IMG/VR virus record: IMGVR_UViG_3300044645_001738
Location: 1-64,000 of that record
DNA: 64,000 nucleotides
Source of the DNA: a virus
Strand: one strand, 5' to 3'
Every line of letters begins with the position of its first letter. Within the stretch, counting starts at the first letter, position 1. A program made the translations under genes and the position numbers. Below, piece by piece: positions 42,078 through 50,786 of the stretch. Below the pieces are notes generated by a model. That model was not told where the DNA came from. It saw only the letters and a program-made list of their open reading frames with translations, and did not search any database.

Positions 42078-44549
42078 TTAGTTTCCCTCCAGTGCGGCGA
42101 CTTTGGCTTCCAAGGTTTCGATGCGGGACTGTGCTTCTTGGAGAGCCTTAATAGCCATCCACATCATCTGCTGATCTTTGACGCCAAGTTGCTGCTCTCG
42201 GGCAGGCTGATCTTCAGTCGCCTCTTTGGCTTCTTGAAAAACGGTAATTACTTCTGGGCAGCTCTCGGCAACCTGCTGGGCAATGACGCCCATGTTCAGG
42301 TCAGCGTCGTCTGGCTGGTCCTTGTAGCGGAAGTTGACGATCTCCCATTCCTTCAAGTAATTCCAAGTGCCGGCAGCTGGGACAATATCTTTTTTGGCGT
42401 TGCGATCAGACAAGTTGACGTTGTTGGCGCTGAAGTTGGCTAAACCACCGTTAGAACGTATTTCTGCTCTTATGGCAGCAGTGTCGCCGCATTTAATGAA
42501 AACAGCTGTTGTATTATTTGGCGCATAGCCACTAAAATCAGTCTCAAGCAGTGCGGTAGTAAATCCACTGGTTGCACTTCCATTTACATATAAGTTGTAT
42601 TCGTTATTTGCGTGACCAAGTCTAGTTTGACCAGTACTACTAATCCTCATCCGCTCCGTGGGGCTGCTCGCACCATCGGCGGTGGTGGAGAAGACCAGGC
42701 AACCTGGATAATCGCCGCTCCCACCCGCGCCATCTGCTTCTGCAAGTATACGCGCATAATCTCCTCCACTTCCATCGGCAAACCAAATGCTGCCTAGATC
42801 GTTTCCTGCGACAATAGACGCTGAAGCCGTGGTGTTCCCTAAGGTTAATCTTCCTTCTGAGCCTCCTCCAGCAGTATTGCCTCTAATTTGAATCAAAGAA
42901 TAGTTGCTGTCGTTGACGCCACTTCCAAAAGCAGTACTCGTCCCCACCAGCAGCCTGCCGTCGCTCGTGAATCTAGCTATTTCTGAAGGGCCACCACCAC
43001 CACTGGTGCCGGATTTCAAAATAATAGATTGCGTGGTGCCGAGATTAGCCGGAAATGCGTTGGCAATTATTTCTAATCCAGACGAAGTAGGAAGTAATCG
43101 AGAATAAATATTAGTTGATGAAACAACGTTAATCGCACCAGCAACCTGTAGTAAATCGCTTCCTCCAAGTCCAACTTCAGTAGCGCTTCTGCCAACTAAG
43201 AGCCTGCCGGAGCTGTCGATGCGGAGGCGTTCGGTGCCGCCAGGGGCAAAAAAGATGTCCTTAAGTGCTCCGGTTCCGCGGAAAGAAGTACCAAATCCAA
43301 AAGCAGAACCGTTGTAACCAATACCTAGAACAGACTGGTCCGCGTTTGCTTCAATGTGAATTGCAGAAGCAAATGTGGTGTCATTTTGCTGCTTTAAGCT
43401 AATAACAGGGCGTGCAAATGTCCCAGTGGTTGGGTTGGTTGTCGTATTTGCAAGAATTGAGCCGGAGCTGTCGATGCGGAGGCGTTCGGTGTTGTTTGTG
43501 GCAAAGCGCAGGTAACCATTGCGGGGATTCCATATCTCACTATCAACGTTATTAACGGCAGTTACATTTCCAATTGTCAGCGTTTCAGTACCGTTATTTT
43601 GTAAACTTAATCCGCCAACAATGGATGAACCATCTCCGTTAATTGTTGTACGGTAAACAATACTTGGACTACTCGTCCCAATCCCCACGTTGCCGGAGCT
43701 GTCGATGCGGAGGCGTTCGGTGTTGTTTGTGCTCCAAATATGAGAACCGCCAGCGCCTCCAGTGTATAGATATGCAGATTGATTGTTAGTTCGATCATAA
43801 ATCAATAAGTTGTTTCCAACTGCCCCGCCCATGCCAATTGACATTGAGCCGCTTGTGTTCACAAAACGAATGTAACCTCCACTAGAGGCTGATGTTTCTA
43901 CGCGTAGTCCTTCTCCACTACCAAACACGTGAAGCGGCGCCGCAGGACTACTCGTCCCAATCCCCACGTTGCCAACGCTGTCGATGCGGAGGCGTTCAGC
44001 GCCAACAGTTTGAAATGCAATACTCTGAGAGCTTTGGTTGGCTGCAATAGTGGCAACACCAGAAGAATCAATCCACAACTCAAGGCGTTTTGTGCTTGCG
44101 CTTGATTCTTCTAAACGTATTTGAGCAGTGGCCGCATTGATTTGCAGCGGATACTGTGGGCTACTTGTCCCAACCCCAAGTCTGCCCGTTGAATCAATAA
44201 AAATTCTTCCTGCACCACCAGTGCTAATACCTAAAAGGTCAGTGCCAGCACCATATAAACCAGGTGCCACACTTGCGCCAACACCTACTTGAATACTTGG
44301 AGCACCAGCGCTTCCTGCTGGAACTTTAACAATTGCACCAGAAATTTGCGTGGTGTAAACACCTGATGCAAAGTTGGCAGTCGTACCAGTTACCGTTGGG
44401 GCCTGAACAATTAAACCAGAGATGGTACCTGTTGCCGTGACGTTACCAGTGAAGGTAGGGTTTTGAACTAAACCTGAAATTGCGACACTCTTATCTACGC
44501 CCGCATCCGTAAACGTAATCGTATCAACTTTGATAGTACCGTACGGCAT
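42078..44549 (-). CDS. Tail fibre protein with S74 chaperone domain, 823 aa
   Basis: N-terminal repeats TVTGTTANFASG are like those of the next gene; the middle has many repeats of ERLRIDSSG(N/R)(V/L)(G/L)(I/V)G(T/R)S, typical of phage tail fibres. Near residue 712 NLSDRNAKKDIVPAAGTWNY and NFRYKDQPDDADLNMGVIAQ mark a Peptidase_S74 intramolecular chaperone: it helps trimerisation and then cuts itself off before Ser. The C-terminal end is a coiled coil (IKALQEAQSRIETLEAKVAA). Receptor binding is the likely role. Confidence 0.85.
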   Translation of the reverse strand: MPYGTIKVDTITFTDAGVDKSVAISGLVQNPTFTGNVTATGTISGLIVQAPTVTGTTANFASGVYTTQISGAIVKVPAGSAGAPSIQVGVGASVAPGLYGAGTDLLGISTGGAGRIFIDSTGRLGVGTSSPQYPLQINAATAQIRLEESSASTKRLELWIDSSGVATIAANQSSQSIAFQTVGAERLRIDSVGNVGIGTSSPAAPLHVFGSGEGLRVETSASSGGYIRFVNTSGSMSIGMGGAVGNNLLIYDRTNNQSAYLYTGGAGGSHIWSTNNTERLRIDSSGNVGIGTSSPSIVYRTTINGDGSSIVGGLSLQNNGTETLTIGNVTAVNNVDSEIWNPRNGYLRFATNNTERLRIDSSGSILANTTTNPTTGTFARPVISLKQQNDTTFASAIHIEANADQSVLGIGYNGSAFGFGTSFRGTGALKDIFFAPGGTERLRIDSSGRLLVGRSATEVGLGGSDLLQVAGAINVVSSTNIYSRLLPTSSGLEIIANAFPANLGTTQSIILKSGTSGGGGPSEIARFTSDGRLLVGTSTAFGSGVNDSNYSLIQIRGNTAGGGSEGRLTLGNTTASASIVAGNDLGSIWFADGSGGDYARILAEADGAGGSGDYPGCLVFSTTADGASSPTERMRISSTGQTRLGHANNEYNLYVNGSATSGFTTALLETDFSGYAPNNTTAVFIKCGDTAAIRAEIRSNGGLANFSANNVNLSDRNAKKDIVPAAGTWNYLKEWEIVNFRYKDQPDDADLNMGVIAQQVAESCPEVITVFQEAKEATEDQPAREQQLGVKDQQMMWMAIKALQEAQSRIETLEAKVAALEGN

Positions 44550-44560
44550 TGTTGCTTACC

Positions 44561-44579
44561 TGTTTTTACTTATTTTAAG
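44561..44579 (-). promoter_or_regulatory. Candidate late promoter CTTAAAATAAGTAAAAACA
   Basis: Minus-strand member of the TTANAATAAGNAAAA set, 11 nt upstream of the S74 fibre ATG (44549). Confidence 0.5.
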
Positions 44580-44587
44580 CCAAAAAA

Positions 44588-46864
44588 TTAAGGAAGGATG
44601 ATTAATGGTCCTTGAATTACAAAACCAGATGCACTACCAGAAACAACACCGGAGCAAACAATGGCTGGTGTTGCACCAGAGGGAGTTGTAACCCGAAGAA
44701 TACTACCGGTGATATTGGTGAATGCACCCGTAGCACCGGTCACTGTGGCGCCAGAAACTTGTGTACTGAAGTTACCGTTGACAAAGTTGGCGGTAGTACC
44801 AGTGGTTGTCGTACCGGTTAGTGATGTGAAGTTACCACTGACAGCATTTGCAGTTGTGAAATTAGCCGTTGTGCCAGTAACGGTTGTACCTGAAACAACG
44901 GTGGTAAATACACCAGATGCAAAGTTAGCCGTAGTGCCGGTAACGGTTACGCCTGTTACAACAGTAAATGCACCGCTGATACCCGTGACAGTTGTGAATT
45001 GACCCGTATTACCGGTTACGGTTGTGCCAGAGACTCGTGTGGTGAATACGCCACTGGCAAAGTTAGCGGTTGTACCCGTGACAGTTACACCAGTAACAAC
45101 AGTAAATGCACCGCTTACACCAGTGATTGTTGTGCCTTGGATCGTTGTGCCGGTTACGGTAGCACCAGACAATAACGTAGTGAATACGCCAGTGACACCT
45201 GTGATTGATTGGTAGTTACCAGTGGTTGCGTTAACGGTATTACCAGTAACCGTCGCACCAGAGACTACGGTCGTGAATACGCCAGATGCAAAGTTGGCAG
45301 TAGTACCTGTCGTGGTTGTACCAGTTAATGACGTGAAGCTACCAGTGACAGCAGTTGCAGTTGTGAATTGACCTGCAGTGCCGGTAACAGTGATGCCACT
45401 AATTGTTCCAGTGACACTAAGACCGGAAACAATAAAGCCGGATCCCAGTGTTGTTGTATTACCAGAGAATGTAAGGTTGCCGCCAAACGTTTGGTTGGTT
45501 GCCGTTAAGTTCTGGAAAATACCACTTGTGAAGTTGGCGGTTGTACCAGTGACGGTCGTACCTGAAAGCTGTGTTGTGAATACGCCTGACGCAAAGTTTG
45601 CCGTTGTGCCGGTTATGGTCACACCAGTAAGAACAGTAAATGCTCCACTGACGCCAGTGACGGTCGTGAATTGAGCCGTGGTACCGGTTACGGTTGCGCC
45701 TGATAACGATGTAGTAAAGACGCCTGTTACTCCGGTCAGCGATGTAAATGCACCACTAACACCTGTGATTGTTTGTCCTGTTAACGATGTAAATGCGCCG
45801 CTGATGCCAGTAACAGTTGTAAATCGAGCCAGGGTACCAGTTGTAGTTACACCAGTAAGTGACGTAAAGTTTCCTGTTACAGCATTTGCGGTCGTAAATT
45901 GTCCCGTGTTGCCTGTAACGGTGGCACCAGAAACAGACGTTGTGAATACACCAGTAACACCAGTAAGAGACGTATATTGCCCAACGTTGCCAGTAATCGT
46001 GGCACCCGATAACTGTGTTGTATAAACACCGGATACACCTGTTACAGATGTAAAGACGCCTGTTGCACCAGTAATTGTGTTGCCGCTGAGCGTACCAGTG
46101 ACATTGACGTTGCCCTGGAAAAGACCTGAGCCAATGAACGTACTAACGCCAGTTACCGTAAGTGTCGACTGGATAATTCCAGTGGCGGCCGTGAGTGTCT
46201 GAAAGTTTCCTGTGGTGACGTTAGCGGTAACACCGGTGACAGTTGTCGCTTGAATGGTATTGCCCGTGATTGTGGCACCGGATAACTGAGTTGTGAATAC
46301 GCCAGAAACACCGGTGATGTTTGCACCAGAAATTGATTGGCCTGAGACCGTGGTAAATTGACCAACGTTGCCGGTAATTGTCGCACCAGAGAGACTGGTT
46401 GTAAAAACACCGGTCACACCAGTAAGAGACTGATAGTTACCTGTGGTTGCTTGGATGTTATTGCCGGTGATAGTGGCGCCAGATACTCTGTCCGTAAATC
46501 GTCCGGACACAAAGTTTGCCATGGAGCCAGTGAAGGTTGTTCCACTGGTAGTGCCGCTGACATTTAAATTGTTTTGGACGATAACACCGCTAAATGTTCC
46601 AAAGCCTGAGCTTGTTACTGTGCTCAGGATTGTTGTACCACTAACGGTTAAACCACCTTGAATTACAACATTGCCACTGATTGTTTCGCCAGTGACGTTT
46701 GCATAGTATTGATCTAGGTAGGTACGGAACTGACTGAAGGTAATTTTTTTGTTGCGCAGTACCGGGTCCACTTCAAAAACGTGGACCAGCGTCATGAGGT
46801 CTTCATCAACAATCGCGGTGCCGTCAATCGACGGAAACTCGCTGATCCTTCTATTGGTGGCCAC
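44588..46864 (-). CDS. Repetitive tail-fibre-like protein, 758 aa
   Basis: A short N-terminal domain (EFPSIDGTAIVDEDLMTLVH, KKITFSQFRTYLDQYY), then about 650 residues of tandem repeats with the consensus VTGTTANFASGVFTT.(L/V)SGATVTG, rich in Thr/Ser/Gly/Val. This is a beta-solenoid-like shaft of a long fibre. The repeat continues into the N-terminus of the S74 fibre downstream, so the two genes probably form one composite fibre or arose by splitting. Confidence 0.75.
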   Translation of the reverse strand: MATNRRISEFPSIDGTAIVDEDLMTLVHVFEVDPVLRNKKITFSQFRTYLDQYYANVTGETISGNVVIQGGLTVSGTTILSTVTSSGFGTFSGVIVQNNLNVSGTTSGTTFTGSMANFVSGRFTDRVSGATITGNNIQATTGNYQSLTGVTGVFTTSLSGATITGNVGQFTTVSGQSISGANITGVSGVFTTQLSGATITGNTIQATTVTGVTANVTTGNFQTLTAATGIIQSTLTVTGVSTFIGSGLFQGNVNVTGTLSGNTITGATGVFTSVTGVSGVYTTQLSGATITGNVGQYTSLTGVTGVFTTSVSGATVTGNTGQFTTANAVTGNFTSLTGVTTTGTLARFTTVTGISGAFTSLTGQTITGVSGAFTSLTGVTGVFTTSLSGATVTGTTAQFTTVTGVSGAFTVLTGVTITGTTANFASGVFTTQLSGTTVTGTTANFTSGIFQNLTATNQTFGGNLTFSGNTTTLGSGFIVSGLSVTGTISGITVTGTAGQFTTATAVTGSFTSLTGTTTTGTTANFASGVFTTVVSGATVTGNTVNATTGNYQSITGVTGVFTTLLSGATVTGTTIQGTTITGVSGAFTVVTGVTVTGTTANFASGVFTTRVSGTTVTGNTGQFTTVTGISGAFTVVTGVTVTGTTANFASGVFTTVVSGTTVTGTTANFTTANAVSGNFTSLTGTTTTGTTANFVNGNFSTQVSGATVTGATGAFTNITGSILRVTTPSGATPAIVCSGVVSGSASGFVIQGPLIILP

Positions 46865-46909
46865 CTACTTATACTGCGCAGTATTATACCTAATTATAGT
46901 TCTCTTTGC

Positions 46910-47221
46910 TCACTTAACCCTTACCTCAATCCTGGGCAGCAGGTTGGAAACACCGTGCCAAACAAATTGGATTCCTGTTACAATTCCACAAGAAATGAGG
47001 AATACAACCAGTAGTTCTGCAACGGTGAGGTTGCGCCGAACATACATCACCTGCGGCGGTTGCTGTTGAAAGCTTGCTTGCTGGGCCAAGGCTTGTTGGA
47101 TGGCTAGTTCTTTTGCCCTTGCTTTCATTGCTGCAAGATTTTCAGGGCTGATCTCATTCATGAAATAGTCCTGACCAGTGGGTTGACCCGGAAACTGACT
47201 AGGGGGAATTTGTTCTTCCAT
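46910..47221 (-). CDS. Small membrane-anchored virion-region protein, 103 aa
   Basis: ATG 47221 (minus; the longer reading from 47251 has no better start). MEEQIPPSQFPGQPTGQDYF, Gln-rich helix (IQQALAQQASFQQQPPQVMY), then VRRNLTVAELLVVFLISCGI (transmembrane) and a basic end. Similar N-terminal PPSQFPGQPTG and VRRNLT segments occur in cyanophage proteins. Unknown role. Divergent from the rightward gene at 47273. Confidence 0.65.
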   Translation of the reverse strand: MEEQIPPSQFPGQPTGQDYFMNEISPENLAAMKARAKELAIQQALAQQASFQQQPPQVMYVRRNLTVAELLVVFLISCGIVTGIQFVWHGVSNLLPRIEVRVK

Positions 47222-47272
47222 GATGCAAAACCTTTTCACACACACTAGCATCTATAGAGAGGATTTGTCGCT

Positions 47273-47698
47273 ATGAACTACGGCTTACGAAAAGGTTTGG
47301 AGGATATTGCCACCGAACTCAAGGGTATTCGCAACATCCTTTCGTCAATGTGGCACAGTCGTTACGGAGAAGATGAAACAAATATCTTGAATCCCCAGAT
47401 TTACGCAGATGAATACGTATCAACTGAGGAGTGTGCCAAGCGGTTGGGCGTATCCGATCAAACGATCAGAAATTGGATTTCTATTGGACGTAAGACTCCT
47501 GACAAGGGTTGGGTAGAAGGTGTTCACTACGTCAATATTTCGCCAGATCCCAATCGCAAAGCGGTTATTCGTATCCCATGGAACCAGATGATTCACGCAT
47601 TCTGCAAGAATCGCCAAAGTGATCTCTGGGATTTTATTGGCAACACCGGTGCACGGTCGACCAAATATAAAACAACTAACCCCGATCGTCTCGTATAA
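47273..47698 (+). CDS. MerR/excisionase-type HTH protein, 141 aa
   Basis: N-terminal helix, then YVSTEECAKRLGVSDQTIRN and WISIGRKTPDKGWVEG, a helix-turn-helix of the kind found in excisionases and MerR-type regulators, followed by a beta-rich part (HYVNISPDPNRKAVIRIPWN). Probably a DNA-binding regulator. It starts the rightward group 47.3-49.7 kb and its last base is the first of the next gene. Confidence 0.7.
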   Translation: MNYGLRKGLEDIATELKGIRNILSSMWHSRYGEDETNILNPQIYADEYVSTEECAKRLGVSDQTIRNWISIGRKTPDKGWVEGVHYVNISPDPNRKAVIRIPWNQMIHAFCKNRQSDLWDFIGNTGARSTKYKTTNPDRLV

Positions 47699-48165
47699 TG
47701 CCGCACAGATTTCACGGGATTGAAACTGAGGTTGTAACCCTGGTCAATTACAGGGAAGTATTGCCAGCATCACTTGCGGATCAAGTGGAAATGTTCTTGC
47801 CACCCGAAGGATCTTTCGATGACGGGTGCCTGCAAAGATACCTGGAAAACTTAAAAAATTATGAAGAAGAGGATGCGAACTTTGGTATGACACTTGCCAA
47901 TCGTTTGCGTCTTGCGTTCCAGGACTTAACACCTGATACAATCTGCGGCAAATTCCCGCAAGCCGAATTGCCACTTAAACGACGGCTACGTTGTGTGGCA
48001 GAATATCTGATCCGTTCAGGAGAATTTGAAAAACTGAAGGACGATACTGGACGCCTCGTAAAAAAACGCGGTATCCTGGGCAAGATGGTTGTCTTGTACA
48101 AACCAACCAATAAACTACTGGAAGCATTAATCAAGCAGGGGTTGATCAAAAATGAGCCGTCGTGA
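47698..48165 (+). CDS. Unknown protein, 155 aa
   Basis: GIETEVVTLVNYREVLPASL, ADQVEMFLPPEGSFDDGCLQ, RYLENLKNYEEEDANFGMTL, and a basic end (LKRRLRCVAEYLIRSGEFEK). Soluble alpha/beta protein. Overlaps the next gene by 14 nt. No family recognised. Confidence 0.65.
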   Translation: MPHRFHGIETEVVTLVNYREVLPASLADQVEMFLPPEGSFDDGCLQRYLENLKNYEEEDANFGMTLANRLRLAFQDLTPDTICGKFPQAELPLKRRLRCVAEYLIRSGEFEKLKDDTGRLVKKRGILGKMVVLYKPTNKLLEALIKQGLIKNEPS

Positions 48166-48538
48166 AAAGTTGATCGCATCGGTGATCGGTCCTGAGCTTG
48201 ATCAAACGAAAGCCAAGATGCTTGATGCCACTATCAAGTTGATCCTTGGTGACATGGGGCAGCATTATTGCAAAATGTGGGAGCATGAAGGTCCAGGGGT
48301 GATGGTGTTTCAACCTGACAATTCCGACCGTTCGATGTTCTTCATGACGCTAAAGGAGATGCACTCAGCGCAAGAGGAGTGTGAACGCGGTAATGATGGG
48401 GATTTAGCTGAGACATTCAGGCGTATCCTCAGTGCTGCACAGAAAATTAATCCAACGGAAAAAGCTGGTTACATCATCAATGATGCAGCGGGCATGCGTT
48501 ACTTGGAAATCGACTACAACAAAGTATCGGAAGACTGA
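48152..48538 (+). CDS. Unknown protein, 128 aa
   Basis: MSRREKLIASVIGPELDQTK, AKMLDATIKLILGDMGQHYC, KMWEHEGPGVMVFQPDNSDR, SMFFMTLKEMHSAQEECERG. Helical then beta, acidic. Ends one base before the next ATG (TGATGG). Function unknown. Confidence 0.65.
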   Translation: MSRREKLIASVIGPELDQTKAKMLDATIKLILGDMGQHYCKMWEHEGPGVMVFQPDNSDRSMFFMTLKEMHSAQEECERGNDGDLAETFRRILSAAQKINPTEKAGYIINDAAGMRYLEIDYNKVSED

Positions 48539-49125
48539 TGGCAATTGAAAACATCAAGGCTCACGCAGAAGATCGTGAGTTAATCACAAGTTCTGACCTG
48601 GTTTCAGCAGCGCACGCCCTGATGGAGGGTATTGATCTTGATGTTGCCAGCTCAGATTTTGCAAATGAATACGTCGATGCCAAGAAGTATTTCACTCCAT
48701 CTGACGATGGATTGAACTGCCAAACGTGGTACGGCAAGGTTTACGTCTTTCCTCCCAGTGGCGCATACTTCTGGGACAAGAAGAATGAACGCTGGAAGAT
48801 GACACGGTCTTCTTCTCCAACTTTGACATCGTCACATGCGGTGTGGTTCCGAAAGCTGTACCGCAGCTGGTTAGCAAGAGAAGTAAGTCAGGGCTTGTAC
48901 TTTACCAACTGCCCGGACATGATTCGTTACGAGTTTAAGATCTTTGATTTTCCCATCTGCATCTTGCGGACGCCACCAACGTTAACAGTTCGCAAGAGCA
49001 CAGGTGTTGGCGTGCATAAAACGTGCACCTCACTATTGGTGTACCTGCCTCCCATGGAAGATACGGGGAAAGCAATCGAACGTTTTAAGGATATTTACGA
49101 ACCAAGGGGGCACATTCTCTGTTAA
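48538..49125 (+). CDS. DNA adenine methylase-like protein with altered active site, 195 aa
   Basis: KKYFTPSDDGLNCQTWYGKV, YVFPPSGAYFWDKKNERWKM, TSSHAVWFRKLYRSWLAREV, GLYFTNCPDMIRYEFKIFDF, PICILRTPPTLTV and HKTCTSLLVYLPP follow the phage DNA N-6-adenine methyltransferase (Dam-like) family. The usual (D/N)PPY motif is replaced by FPPS, so methylation of adenine is uncertain. As I recall, related sequences are common in cyanophages. Confidence 0.65.
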   Translation: MAIENIKAHAEDRELITSSDLVSAAHALMEGIDLDVASSDFANEYVDAKKYFTPSDDGLNCQTWYGKVYVFPPSGAYFWDKKNERWKMTRSSSPTLTSSHAVWFRKLYRSWLAREVSQGLYFTNCPDMIRYEFKIFDFPICILRTPPTLTVRKSTGVGVHKTCTSLLVYLPPMEDTGKAIERFKDIYEPRGHILC

Positions 49126-49157
49126 TTTCTCTAGAGTGAAAAGGATTAAAAGGAATT

Positions 49158-49745
49158 ATGAGCATCCTTGCCGACTGGGAAATTCGTGAGCAGGCCCTTG
49201 AACATGGGATGATTGATCCATTTGTGGATCATTTGGTAAGCAAGGAGAATGGACGGAAACTTCTCAGTTACGGCCTCAGTTCGTACGGATATGACATTCG
49301 CTTATCACCTAGTCAGTGCCTGATTTTTGGCCGTGTACAAGCCGGGGATTGTGACCCCAAGAATTTTGATCCCGATATTTTGAAGCCAGCGGATCTGCGG
49401 GAAGACGAACGTGGCCAATACTTCTTGCTGCCGCCGTACGGCTATTGCCTTGGCGTAGCGCATGAACGTCTGAGGCTCCCTAGCAACATTAGTGTTGTAG
49501 CTGTTGGTAAATCTACATATGCGCGGTCAGGGATTATGGTAAACATCACGCCTGCCGAAGCAGGATGGGAGGGTTACCTTACGCTTGAAATCAGTAACTG
49601 CACTGGTTTGTTCAATCGCATTTATGCGAACGAGGGAATTACTCAGCTGTTGTTCCACACTGGTAGCCATTGTGAAGTTACTTACCAGGACCGGAAAGGT
49701 AAGTATCAAGACCAACCAAAGAACGTTGTGTTCTCCCAGGTTTAG
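49158..49745 (+). CDS. dcd: dCTP deaminase
   Basis: Turns dCTP into dUTP, feeding dTMP synthesis by ThyX. SYGLSSYGYDIRLSPS, PPYGYCLGVAHERLRLPSNI, SVVAVGKSTYARSGI (the GKST.AR motif), and PAEAGWEGYLTLEISN with the catalytic Glu are all present. The length of 195 aa is normal. ATG 49158 is preceded by GGAATTATG. Its end overlaps the leftward neighbour by 4 nt, so the two converge tail to tail. Confidence 0.93.
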   Translation: MSILADWEIREQALEHGMIDPFVDHLVSKENGRKLLSYGLSSYGYDIRLSPSQCLIFGRVQAGDCDPKNFDPDILKPADLREDERGQYFLLPPYGYCLGVAHERLRLPSNISVVAVGKSTYARSGIMVNITPAEAGWEGYLTLEISNCTGLFNRIYANEGITQLLFHTGSHCEVTYQDRKGKYQDQPKNVVFSQV

Positions 49746-50113
49746 TATTGCTTACCAAAGCTTGATCCAGGTTTACGGGCGTAGCCGGTACTTCCGGCTC
49801 GTCCGATTGTGTCCCCCATACTTGGCAGTGCAACACCGTCCATTGTTGCTTCTGTTCTTGGGGTTTTACCTCGGATGGTCGGTTCAGCAATACCTGCTCT
49901 TTGTCGGTATGCCCCAGCGGTTTTGGCTGCCCTAAAGAACTTACCAACGCGGTCTTGATTATCGTTTAACGATTCAACAGCTTGTCTTTCTTCTGATGGG
50001 AAACGACGTAAATCTGTATCGTACGCCTGTTCAGGATTAAGGTCAGTAACCTCAGCCCCTGACGTACCAGCGTCAGCCGTTGGATCGTAATTGGGGTCAA
50101 AGAATTTTGCCAT
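49742..50113 (-). CDS. Unknown protein, leftward, 123 aa
   Basis: ATG 50113 (minus): MAKFFDPNYDPTADAGTSGA, VTDLNPEQAYDTDLRRFPSE, ERQAVESLNDNQDRVGKFFR, AAKTAGAYRQRAGIAEPTIR. Low-complexity, charged, probably disordered or a small virion protein; ends YARKPGSSFGKQY. Convergent overlap with dcd. No family recognised. Confidence 0.6.
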   Translation of the reverse strand: MAKFFDPNYDPTADAGTSGAEVTDLNPEQAYDTDLRRFPSEERQAVESLNDNQDRVGKFFRAAKTAGAYRQRAGIAEPTIRGKTPRTEATMDGVALPSMGDTIGRAGSTGYARKPGSSFGKQY

Positions 50114-50154
50114 AGTATCATTGTAGAAGCAATAAATCAACCAGGGTATTCGCC

Positions 50155-50496
50155 ATGCATGGCGTCGCAGGTTTCTTAGATAGCTTCATTCAAGACGAAG
50201 TAAAGTGCCGCTGCCTCAGCGAAGAAGATTTTGGTGCACCGCTCGACAATGAAGCGAATGATGTACCATTAATGGATATGTACAACCGAGGCTTGGTCGC
50301 ATGTCAACAGGGGCGGGAAAGGAATCCACTGAATCTCGAGGGGCAACGGCCTGGAACGACGGGGTATATTCCGTCAATGGAGGAGGGTCTGCAGATGGGG
50401 GCATCACCCAAGCCCAGGGCGTTAGTGCTGGACCTGGAGGGGCCCAGCGAGGAGATGCTGGAGCAGTCACGCAAGCGTCGTGGTTTGAGCCGGTAA
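50155..50496 (+). CDS. Unknown protein, 113 aa, overlapped by the DUF3310 gene
   Basis: ATG 50155 (CGCCATGCATGG region). MHGVAGFLDSFIQDEVKCRC, LSEEDFGAPLDNEANDVPLM, DMYNRGLVACQQGRERNPLN, RALVLDLEGPSEEMLEQSRK. The final 196 nt overlap the next gene in another frame. Both frames look coding, so a genuine overlap is possible. Unknown function. Confidence 0.5.
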   Translation: MHGVAGFLDSFIQDEVKCRCLSEEDFGAPLDNEANDVPLMDMYNRGLVACQQGRERNPLNLEGQRPGTTGYIPSMEEGLQMGASPKPRALVLDLEGPSEEMLEQSRKRRGLSR

Positions 50497-50786
50497 CAGA
50501 CGATTCTGGCTGCAAGGACGGCATTTGTCCTGTGCCCTGGCTAACGAAAGAAAAGGCATCGGTGCTCCAGGAGGATGTGGTTAATCATCCTTCTCACTAC
50601 GGCGGCATTGAGTGCATTGAAGCCATTGAGACAGCTTTAACCACCGAAGAATTCCGTGGTTTCTGCAAGGCCAACTGCATGAAGTATATCTGGCGTGAGA
50701 AGCATAAAGGCGGGACAGAATCACTGAAGAAGGCACAGTGGTACCTCAACCGCCTTATTGATTTGGACGAAGCTCAAAACGGTTGA
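50301..50786 (+). CDS. DUF3310 protein, 161 aa
   Basis: Residues about 93-155: VVNHPSHYGGIECIEAIETA, LTTEEFRGFCKANCMKYIWR, KGGTESLKKAQWYLNRLI, the conserved DUF3310 domain of phages (NHP.hY...g.ieciei..........F~~gn~iKYi.R...K.g~~~l.Ka.~Yl). Its role is not settled. The N-terminal 90 residues are Gly/Ala/Ser-rich and overlap the previous gene; a shorter start is not evident. Confidence 0.75.
   Translation: MSTGAGKESTESRGATAWNDGVYSVNGGGSADGGITQAQGVSAGPGGAQRGDAGAVTQASWFEPVTDDSGCKDGICPVPWLTKEKASVLQEDVVNHPSHYGGIECIEAIETALTTEEFRGFCKANCMKYIWREKHKGGTESLKKAQWYLNRLIDLDEAQNG

Noticed and set aside
42600-46660. Regular short repeats that might suggest a CRISPR array
   Set aside because: Repeats are in-frame protein repeats of fibre genes, with no unique spacers of constant length and no cas genes.
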